A DNA stretch of 21,075 nucleotides from Irineochytrium annulatum (taxonomy: Eukaryota; Chytridiomycota; Chytridiomycetes; Chytridiales; Chytridiaceae). The notes beneath the pieces were generated by a model. The model was not told where the DNA came from, did not search any database, and saw nothing but the letters and a program-made list of their open reading frames with translations. Both the position numbers and the translations under genes were made by a program. Positions 8,946 through 17,194 of the stretch are shown piece by piece. Within the stretch, counting starts at the first letter, position 1. The number at the start of each line of letters is the position of its first letter. The DNA lies in assembly GCA_027600665.1 (NCBI GenBank), contig JADGJL010000440.1, forward strand, positions 1 to 21,075. The letters run 5' to 3'.

Positions 8946-9155
8946 ATACCGGCAGCAAATAAATATAAAAGAGGAAAAGCAGGTGGATTGTTCGGGACCG
9001 TCCCTCTGATGTGAAGTTTGCAGACTTTTCTTTCCGTATCAAATACTGTTTGCTAGCGTATCCACGTTATATTAGGTTACTATAACTGGCCAAGCTGGCT
9101 TCATTAAATACATAGCTCAGCAGAAAGCATAGCTGAAACTAGCTCTAACCAACTA
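8946..9155. other. Convergent 3' region between SEC13 and MRM2-like gene
   Basis: The 210-bp gap must hold both 3' UTRs. It is AT-rich, with AATAAATATAAAA at about 8958-8970 as a plausible SEC13 polyadenylation element and several ATTAA/TAACTA stretches towards 9165. No gene is seen. Confidence 0.4.
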
Positions 9156-10119
9156 CTAATTAACTATCGCCCGAACCCGACCTTCCCTTCCATCAGCTAA
9201 CCTTACCTTCAAGCCCTTCGGATGGTAATCGCGCGACAATAACGCGTCCACAACCCCTTCTTCGTACACCATAATTTCTTCCCCAACGCCAACGCGGCTC
9301 CGCTTCGCCTTCCCCGTCGTCTTCAAGGACACCAGAACCTTCATCCCCGCCTTGATTTCGCGCCAGTGAGGTGGGTGGTCTACGGCCTCTTGGCTCTCCT
9401 CGATAACAACAGCACCTCTCGTCCCATAACCAAGACAAACGGCGTAGATCTCCGCCGACTCCCCTCTAGAGGCCGTCGGCTTCTCCACTTTTACTTTCGA
9501 AAACCGTCCTTCAAGCTCCTTCATGATCCACTCGTCAAGCCCGTCGCCACGGAACACCTTGCAGAGGAGATTTCCGCCGTGCCGCAAGACGGTCGGCGCC
9601 AGCTTCAACACCGAGTCGCAGAGCTCCAGGTGCCGCGCCATATCTGACGTACGGTTTCCAGAAAGCGAAGGGGCCATGTCGGATATGATGACATCCGCTT
9701 TCTTCGGGGAGAGGTATAGATGCTCCAGCTTGGACACAAATGCTGGGTTAAGCAGATCGCCTTTTAAAAGCGTCGCGTTGGGGATGGGATCGATGGGAAG
9801 AATATCCACGCCGATGACATGGCCTTGCGAGGCCAGCTTCGCGGCGACTTGAGACCATCCTGGGAGCAAGAGTGAGCCAATTACACAATTGCTAGATAGC
9901 AAAGGCCAACTGACCGCCTGGACTGGCCCCGAGATCCAGCACGAGGTCGTTTTTCCGAATGATCCGATGCCTCGCCTGCATCTGCTCCAGCTTGAAGCTG
10001 GCGCGAGACCGGTAGTTCTCCTGCGCCGCGGCTCTAACGAAAGGATCACGCCGCTGCCGCGCGAGCCACTGCCCTCCGGAGCTGTAGCTGCGTCGTATGA
10101 CACAGACGGGGATGGGCAT
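9156..10119 (-). CDS. MRM2: FtsJ-type mitochondrial rRNA 2'-O-methyltransferase with C-terminal YwbE-like domain
   Basis: Two exons, 10119-9915 and 9859-9156, with a 55-nt intron (9914-9860, GTCAGT...CCCAG) that splits GASPGG from WSQVA. The product is 302 residues from the first in-frame ATG. Residues 1-214 are an RrmJ/FtsJ methyltransferase: QWLARQRRDPFVRAA, YRSRASFKL with Lys43, the SAM-binding LDLGASPGGW (62-70), SDMAPSLSGN with Asp129, LLCKVFRG with Lys169, and SAEIYAV with Glu205. That is the K-D-K-E catalytic tetrad at nearly RrmJ spacing. The Arg-containing N-terminus MPIPVCVIRRSYSSGG fits a mitochondrial presequence, pointing to Mrm2, which methylates a uridine in the large-subunit rRNA A-loop. 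Residues about 233-302 (WREIKAGMKVLV...YHPKGLKVRLADGREGRV) resemble bacterial YwbE (DUF2196), which Mrm2 proteins normally lack. It diverges from the coiled-coil gene across 43 bp. Confidence 0.9.
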
Positions 10120-10162
10120 GGGCAAGGATTGACGACCTTTCAGGCCTCTTGATTGACGAGCA
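10120..10162. promoter_or_regulatory. Minimal divergent promoter, MRM2-like / coiled-coil gene
   Basis: Only 43 bp lie between the start codons at 10119 (-) and 10163 (+). The minus frame stays open through it without an ATG. Any promoter must overlap coding sequence, or one of the two starts is further inside its gene. Confidence 0.35.
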
Positions 10163-11555
10163 ATGTTCCTCTCGTCGCCGAACTACGCGCTCGGACGGAC
10201 CGCGTCCTCGGTCAGCCTCTCAAGCTTAACCCAAGGCGGCTCCCCCATCGTCTCCGAGGATTACCTGACGGCCGACTCGCTGCTACGAGGCGCTCGCGCA
10301 GTGACCTTACCGGCGTCCGCCGGCCTGCCCTCGGCCGGCGGCGGGATGTTCAAAGCCGTCAAAGCCGAACGCGAACGCGCCGAGAGGGTCACCACGCGGA
10401 AGAAGGTGCCGAAGACGAAGCGACCCGTCGCCCTCTTCGTCAAGACTGCGAGGGACGCACAGGGCAGCTGGAGTAGCGCGAAAGCCGGGAGCGCCGAAAA
10501 CGTCTCGCCGACGACTGTGGTGATTCCAAAGACGCGCGAGAAGGCACCGGCGGCCGAAACGTCGCGTCCGCCCAAAAGCAAAGCGGCACCTGTCGCGAGG
10601 GAGCGGGAGGAGGTCTCGTTGCCAAGCCATCCCGCGGACAAGGCCGAGCTCCGTGAAGCTTTTAAGAAGATGAACTCGCACTCGGCTGCCCCATCGGTGC
10701 ACAGCGGCAAGACAGTTCCGAACGTTCCAACGGCTGCCGGGATTCTCTCATCGCTCACGAAGCCGGTCGGTGTAGAAAACATCGGCGCGGGCCTACCACA
10801 AGCCGGACAAGATTCGTCGCAGCGGAGTTGGGAAAGTATGAAGACCTTGCTCGCGGGGAAAATCAGACGGCGGTCGAATTCCTGGCTGGAGATGAATCGT
10901 GAGCAGAGCGGGAGCCGACGCGACGACATGTATGCGATTCCCGGTCTCTCCGTTTCTCCCGTTCCGTCGACACCGCACGCTGTGGGTCAAGCAAGCAGCC
11001 GAGGTATGTATTGGACGATTACCACATGATCCAGTCTAATTTTATTTACACAATTCAGCGGCGAGTTTGGAGAGCGTCACGGTACGTACCTGCCTGTTTA
11101 ATCCATGTCACTTTGGCATCAAGCTTATCCTTTTGGTTTCATAGAACCAAGCGTCGCTGAAGAAGCGTTTAAAGGCTTATGCGGAACGTCTTCAAAAAAG
11201 TCAAGTCATGTCGCAACGTTACCAAATCGCCGCCCAGCTGCAAGACTCTCTCGAAGCGGAGAGACGGGCGAAGGAGGCGGAAAAGATGTCGTTTCTACAG
11301 CAGCGCGCCGAGATTAAGTTTCTGAACGAGGTCGTCGGCCTCATCGAGGAGGCTAAGTGGGAGCGGAAGCGCACCGAGCTGGCAAGGTCGGTACATTACG
11401 GTGGGCCGTCGAAACCACCATGCGAGGGGATGTCTAAGCAGTTCGAGGCATTGAAGCGGCTGCCAGACATCGGGCTACACGGAGTTATTGAGGAAATATT
11501 GCGCGCGATACGATACGAGGACGAAGAGCCGCAAGAGTGCCACCACGGCGTGTGA
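10163..11555 (+). CDS. Unrecognised coiled-coil protein
   Basis: Three exons: 10163-11003, 11059-11081 (a 23-nt microexon) and 11145-11555, with introns of 55 nt (GTATGT...TTCAG) and 63 nt (GTACGT...CATAG), giving 424 residues. I do not recognise a family. Residues 1-280 are basic and Ser/Ala/Pro-rich, probably disordered, with clusters such as TTRKKVPKTKRP. Residues about 289-350 (SLKKRLKAYAERLQKSQ ... AERRAKEAEKMSFLQQRAEI) form a strong predicted coiled coil, followed by KWERKRTELARS and an acidic end, RYEDEEPQECHHGV. The layout, a disordered basic N-terminus and C-terminal coiled coil, suggests a scaffold or cytoskeletal adaptor, but this is only inference. The microexon is supported by phase and by good splice sites on both sides. 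Confidence 0.72.
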
Positions 11556-11684
11556 CTGAAACGTCGACGAGATGATTTTTCATAACCTTTCTCATGTTAT
11601 CATAACCTTTCGCCTCCAATGCAATTACAGTAAAATATTCATACATCTGAGGGTTTATTCTAAATAAATATATCGGCAATAAGC
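11556..11684. other. Convergent 3' gap with short direct repeat
   Basis: A 129-bp gap separates the stop codons of the coiled-coil gene and the lipoate ligase. The 11-mer CATAACCTTTC occurs at 11581 and again at 11601. TAAATAAATATA near 11662 is a likely polyadenylation-type element. Confidence 0.4.
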
Positions 11685-12911
11685 TCAGACAACATCTCTC
11701 ATAGACCGCGCGAGCCACGACCGCACTTCCTCTATCAATCTATCACTAAAACGGAGAGCACCCAGCCTAGAAGCGCAGTCTCCAAACTGCCCCCCAACGA
11801 CTCCCCCGTCCAGTATCACCCTCATGATAATCTCTGCAACATCCTCGTCGGCCGGCTGTTTCGTCGTCACGCTTTTCACAACTCCGCCCTTCACGAGCAT
11901 CTCTATTGAAACGTCCCCAATCTCCAAGCGCTTCTTCAAGGCAAACGTGAATTCAGGCGTCTCCCCGTATGTCCACTCCCAGGTCTTCAACTCCTCCATT
12001 CCTGCCCTGACCCCGGTCATCGCATCGATATCACTATCCCCAAGCTCTTGAAGCGCCAGCGAGGGCGACCCGACGCCGTAGTACTCCCCCACAACCTTAG
12101 CGACAGCTTTCGCAAAGTCCTCCCCTGTCGCCGTCATCGAATGCTCCCTCAGCCTCCCAACGGGTGACCTAACGCTCCGAACGCCCTTGCCCTCCATACC
12201 GCCTTCAACGAGTGGCGAAGGTCTCAGCAACCTCCCAAGCGAGCCCAAATCCGAGTCAATCAGCATCGTGCCATGGTGGTAGCACCGGTCCCGCACCACT
12301 TTGAATGCCGACCCAGACACCTTTCTGTCTGCAACAACAACGTCGTGGCGCTCGTTCACCTGACCGGGAATGTCAAGCTCGTGCAGAGACCGCGCGACCA
12401 GGGTTGTAGTTAATCGGCGTGAGAACATATCACGGGGCAGCATGATGCTGTAGTTCATATTTCCTTGGTCGTGATAAACCGTGCCGCCTCCGGAGCGCCG
12501 GCGGACCAGCGCCGTATTCGATGCCCTCAGAAGCGGCACGTTGCATTCCCTCCAAGGGTTCTTTTCAAGTGTCATCAGTGTCGGCACGGTCATCAATTGC
12601 TGGGGGTGAAGCCGCACCTGATTCCGGCCGATCACGACGCATGGATCATTGCGGTAGAAGAAGAGCGTGTGCGACGGGGACGCCGTAACGGGCCGTCGGA
12701 ACAGCCTCGCATAAAGCGTGTCAGCAAAACGCGCGAGTAGGTGTAGCTACAGGAAGTACCAGTCCTCCAATGCGAGATTCGCCCATGGGTCGGTGAGGCG
12801 GGAAATGTAGCAGTCCATGGTGAACGGACCGCGATCAAGACTGGGAACGTCGGCCGGGATGGCCGGATACGACGCCAGGCTCGACACGGCCCGAGCAAGA
12901 GGTGTTCGCAT
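11685..12911 (-). CDS. Mitochondrial lipoate-protein ligase (LplA/Aim22 family)
   Basis: Three exons: 12911-12751, 12705-12618 and 12560-11685, with introns of 45 nt (GTAGCT...GCGAG, branch GCTGACAC) and 57 nt (GTGCGG...AAAAG), giving 374 residues (yeast Aim22 is about 409). The N-terminus MRTPLARAVSSLASYP is a good mitochondrial presequence. Then come [40 protein letters not shown] (joined across intron 2), RRRSGGGTVYHDQGNMNYS (about 103-121, the lipoyl-AMP binding loop) and DRKVSGSAFK with the catalytic-type Lys163, followed by YHHGTMLI. The C-terminal accessory domain is present (TWEWTYGETPEFTFALKKRL). The enzyme attaches lipoate to E2 and H proteins; whether it acts as a ligase or a lipoyl/octanoyl transferase as in yeast cannot be told. 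A 25-bp palindrome lies 11 bp upstream of the ATG. Confidence 0.94.
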
Positions 12912-13532
12912 GACCTTCGATCACCTTTGACGACCGTCGTCAAAGGTTCCACACCACTTCCTCGAGTTTTCAAAGCAGGTTTTCCAGGTTCTCGTTTTGT
13001 AATATCACAGCAGTTGCCTTGAACTTGACGATAACGCGAACTTCGCTTGTATTTTTAATGCATTCATTACACTGGCATCATTCTTAGCAGCTGACCACCA
13101 CATGCGCTCGACTAACATTTCTTTGATCGATTTACCCTGGCATTGCAGGGAACAACATCAGCCCCTTCATTCTGTCTGCATTAGACCCACACATAATGGG
13201 TGTGTTTTCCTCAATACCCAAAAGACTGGCATCCATTTCCAGCTGTGCTCAGCTTCCACCCGTCAGAAGCCTTCCCATGACATCCCTTAACAATCTTACT
13301 TTCCTTTCCTTAGTCCTGACGCAGATGATGTAGGTACTTACTTAATCACAACTGGCGTTTTATCCGGCCGCAGGTTCGAGCTTGAGAAGCTGCAAGACTT
13401 TTTACTACAGTGTGATGGAAGAAATTAGGCTAACCGCAGGGAGGCATGCAAAGGACGAACATACTGAATGTGCAGAGGCCCTACTATGCTGGCTTCTTGG
13501 ACCTGACAATTTCGCAACCAGACTGACATCCT
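12912..13532. promoter_or_regulatory. Divergent intergenic region, lipoate ligase / SUMO ligase
   Basis: This 621-bp region separates divergent start codons and should hold both promoters. Its lipoate-ligase side carries a perfect 25-bp palindrome. The rest shows repeated CTGGCAT words (about 13071, 13141, 13225) and short open frames with no family match. No TATA box or RNA gene was recognised. Confidence 0.45.
12923..12947. promoter_or_regulatory. 25-bp perfect palindrome upstream of lipoate ligase
   Basis: The arms ACCTTTGACGAC and GTCGTCAAAGGT are exact reverse complements around a single C. A degenerate direct copy of the left half (TGACCTTCGA, 12911-12920) sits between it and the ATG. 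It lies 12-36 bp upstream of the start codon, in the promoter or 5' UTR. A dyad site for a dimeric regulator or an RNA hairpin (11 bp, 3-nt loop) are both possible. Confidence 0.5.
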
Positions 13533-16470
13533 ATGCAACATGGCCCACTGCTAAGACCGGCCGGCTCGATGCCGATGTCAATGCCGCCGGAAGGCCAGCT
13601 GATGGTGTCCACCGCCGCATTGTCGTGCCCGCATTTGGTCTCTAGTTCGATCAGCGCCGAATACAGGCGCATCGACCTCCTTCACGATGACGATTTCGCG
13701 GCCCTCGGCACTGTCGTCGGCATCTCCCCCGGGCTGATGAAATGCCATTACCTGACCGTGAGTTTCTATTCCGCTGGACCCCGTCTTTTGCCACACTCAA
13801 CTGTTCAATCCGTACTCACCCACCAGCGGTCGAATATGGGCTCCCTGACGATGCCGAAGATCAAGGCCATCTGCAACGTCGTGTGCGACAGGTTTCGGGT
13901 TCGGCGGTTTGTGGGGGTCGGGCCAACGAAGGCCTCGTGGGTTAATGCTCTGGCGGTGTTCCTGTACAGCCCGCAGGTTGGACCGAGGCCTGTTCTCCCG
14001 AGCCTCAGCGCGCTGGCACAGAACGCGGCGAGCTCGTTTCACCAACTACCGTCGCATGGAGTGCCCGGACCGGCCGTAGCGCCGCCGCCATCAGTCGTCC
14101 CACCAAGACCACAGCAGTATGCGAGGTTTCTGCCAAACAACGACGTCAAAGGTGATCCGCGGACGATGGCGGGGGCCGGTTTTGGGCTGACGCAGCCGGC
14201 TGGTGCGGAACCGCAGGAAGATTTAAGCTATGCTGCTATGGTTAAGATTGATATGGCAATGTATGCTTCTCTCCTTCCCGGGTGTTCCTCGGACGTGTGG
14301 GCTTACTTTTTTTGCCCCGTATGGCAGGAAGCACTTTCCCCCGTCTTTCCACCATTACCACGACTTCATGGCATTTATCACCCATTACGACATCGGCCGC
14401 TTCGCCAACCGCGTCACCTTTCCCTTCCGAGTACCCGCCTTCCTCGTCCCCACTATCATCCAGCCGCCCTCCGATGCTCGCACGCGCTGCTATCTGTGCC
14501 TCTTCTCGGCGGGCCTGTTTGAACCCAACTCAGTCGGGGTTTCAATCGATCATTTGGTTGTAAAAACGATGACGCAGAAGCCTAATCCGAAGGACCAGCG
14601 AAAGGCGCTAGTGTTTGACATGTCGGAACAAGTAAGAAAGTACCTCAGAGAGGATGGAGACGCTAGCGTCGCGGGGAAGAGATTCGTGCTCACCATGCAA
14701 CCCCGGATACCGATGGCGTCTGAGGTGCTAGCCGTCATTATTCTTGCGGAGAAGCTGGATAAGGAGCAGTTCACGGCGAAGTTTTACGAGCATGCGTTAA
14801 AATTGAAAGGTGCGCAGTTGTTTGCGGTTGCATGCCGGGTTAGCTTATATGAAATTTAGCCCCCGATATTAACCCGCTCAACCCGATACACCTTTTTCCT
14901 GGCTTTCGGCGATACGGCGACGGCGCCCAGCGCCAACGCGACACAACCGCAATTTACACGACCCTAATGGACCTCAAGGCCGCCGAGGCGGGTCAAAGGG
15001 CCCCTAAAATAGAAAGCGGAGAAAAGGAGGACGACGTCGAAGTGGGGGACACCGTCGTCTCGTTTCAGGACGTGCTCTCATTCACTCGGATACAGCACCC
15101 AGCGAAAGGATTGAAGTGCAAACACGCGCAGGCTTTCGATGCAGTTAATTTGCTTGAGAGCATGGAGGGGGTTGATATGGCTGAGGTGTGGAAGTGCACC
15201 GTTTGCAACAGCGTCTTGCATCCGATGGTAAAAGCTATTCTTTTCGTTTCTTGTGATGGTTTGCCTTTCAAGTCGTGATGATTTTAACCTGCTTGTGCAG
15301 GACGTTACCCTCGACCTGCCCTTTTTTGACCTCCTTACGAAATACGAGCGGGCGGATCGCTGCGTAATCCGTGCTGACGGCACTGACGCACCAGCACTCG
15401 ACGCGCTTAAGTCGTCAGAACGGTCTCACTCGGCCGTCAACCCGGCCACGGCGTTGTTTGTGAAGAAGGGGTCGTCGTCGTCGCCGGCGCCGGCGAAGCG
15501 GCCAGTGGTAGAGGTCATTTGTCTTGACACGGATGAGGAGGAGGAGCCGGTAACAAAGAAGCCGAAGGTAGGCGCGGGTGCTGGTGCTATAGGGTCTTCC
15601 TCGGTTGCAAGCACAAAGAAAGGGCCGGTAGGGAAGGAGTCGATGACGGTGGCCAATTCACCGGCCGTCGTCGCGACGAGGTCGCCGGTGGGTATGACGC
15701 CGGCCGTGCCATCTCGGCTTGCAACAAGGATGGTCGCGCTGCGGGCCGGGAAGGCTCAGGACGCCGCAGCGTCAAGAACGGCGGCGGCGCCACTGGCCGC
15801 CTCGCCCTTTGGCGGTACGGGATCGGCCTCTACCCCTAGGTCCGAGCCGATGGCTCAATTTGGGATGTGTGCGTTGACTGCAGTAAATCCCTGGACGGGT
15901 TTGGGCCCAGCCGCGGGTGCGAGGGGGAGTGCTTCAGCCGCTGTTACTCCGGCGGTGTCAACTGCGCCGATCGTTGCGATTGGGCAAACGGTACGACGAC
16001 CGCCCGCCGCCGCTGCGGGGACTGGGTCGAGGCCGGCTGCGTCTCCCGGAAGGATAGGGACGCAGCCGGCCGCGGCTCCCGTGGTGACAGGTACAAGGCC
16101 GTCTGCAGCTGGCGCGGAGGCAATAGCGTTGTGGAGCGCTCAGGTCGGGGTCGATACGGGGATTATGGGGACGCCGCCTGCGGGAATGGGTATAGTTCCG
16201 CTGTCGTCAAGCGCGGTCGCTACGGGAGGCACGACGCCGATGGGGAGCGGAACTGCGACAACGGGGTTATCGACAGAGCTTGGTGCAGCCGCGATGGACC
16301 CAGGGATTGCCGTCGGAGGTGCGGGTGCGGGGAACAGCGGTGCTGGAGGCGTTGTTGGCGGGGTTGGTCCCCCAAGTGGCACCTTGGGCGGTTTCGACGC
16401 CTGCGCTTTGAAGGACCCCGTTGATCCCATTCAGCTGTTCTTTAATTCCTTAGAGCAGCAGTTATTCTAG
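13533..16470 (+). CDS. PIAS/Siz-type SUMO E3 ligase (PINIT + SP-RING)
   Basis: Five exons: 13533-13757, 13827-14260, 14328-14809, 14860-15227 and 15301-16470. Introns are 69, 67, 50 and 73 nt, giving 892 residues. The ATG at 13533 follows an in-frame stop at 13524. A SAP-like segment (LTMPKIKAICNVV) lies around residue 84. Exons 3-4 resemble a PINIT domain (RVPAFLVPTIIQPP, RCYLCLFSAGLF). The SP-RING in exon 4 reads FTRIQHPAKGLKCKHAQAFD then VWKCTVCNSVL, with zinc ligands Cys467, His469, Cys493 and Cys496 all present; the usual second Cys in CKHxQCFD is Ala. A textbook SUMO-interacting motif follows (VVEVICLDTDEEEE, about 572-585), then a basic KKPK. The remaining 300 residues are Ala/Gly/Pro/Thr-rich low complexity. 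Such nuclear ligases bind SUMO~Ubc9 and direct sumoylation. Splicing within the PINIT part is the least certain element. Confidence 0.88.
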
Positions 16471-17194
16471 TTGTGCCTTTGCACGCGGTAGAGCTATTTG
16501 GTCGTGACTTATCGTTTGTTTGTGGGGTTCCTTGTATTGAATACAAACTAGTGGGCTCGATTAGTTAGACAATAGAAACACTGATTGAATTTCGGATCTT
16601 TCGGTCCACACTATCGCACCGACACCTCGTGGAGCATGACGGTCGGGATCTGCATGAGGGAACATGACGATGCTCTTTTGGAGGCAATCCTGTGCATGTC
16701 GACATTTAACATATGCAGGTTTTGTAACTGACAGATTTTTTATTTATGGTGCGGCAATTGAGTGCATATCCGGTCGTTGCGAGTCTGGTGAGATTTTATT
16801 ATTATTATTTTTTTATTTTTTTAATTTTTTCTTCCGTACAATTAATATATGTGTCGTTTGTTGTCGCTAGTACTGCTTTCCCAGTTCTTCGCCTCCTCTG
16901 TCAACGATTGGAAATCGTGTGAGTATCATCACGCGCTGCAATCGTCGGCAGGTTAACATGCGAAGAATGTTGATATATTACCAAATGCTCCTCTTGTCTA
17001 CATTTCCCAAAATGTTGAATTATGGCTATCGCATCAAATTACAACTCTCCCGAATTCCTTCCCATTTCTCCCCTCGTATATAGTCTAAATGATATATTCC
17101 TTGTTAATCCAAGATAATGACGTGATTGTAAACGTGCGAAAATGATATAATGATGTAAGTCTTTCAAAACCCTCCCTCTCCTTCCTCAATCCAC
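16471..17194. other. Convergent AT-rich intergenic region
   Basis: The SUMO ligase (+) and the ELL gene (-) end towards each other across 724 bp. No gene is supported. The stretch is AT-rich with a T-tract at about 16796-16831 containing ATT triplet repeats, presumably 3' UTR and spacer. Confidence 0.5.
16796..16831. repeat. T-rich / (ATT)n tract
   Basis: A 36-bp tract of TTATTATTATTA followed by T-runs broken by single A or AA. It is simple sequence in a convergent spacer and has no coding role. Confidence 0.75.

Noticed and set aside
11581..11611. Two CATAACCTTTC copies 20 bp apart
   Set aside because: Too short and in AT-rich 3' sequence; likely chance or a local slippage product, so kept only as a note.
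13370..13426. FELEKLQDFLLQC, resembling a retroelement Gag stretch or an extra SUMO ligase exon
   Set aside because: Only about 13 codons before a stop, no neighbouring Gag/Pol motif, and no splice path found that joins it in frame to the exon at 13533.
15867..16424. Second plus-strand frame with many Cys/Arg/Gly codons over the SUMO ligase tail
   Set aside because: It is the +1 reading of a GC-rich Ala/Gly/Pro tract. The Cys-rich look is compositional, without spacing of any zinc domain.
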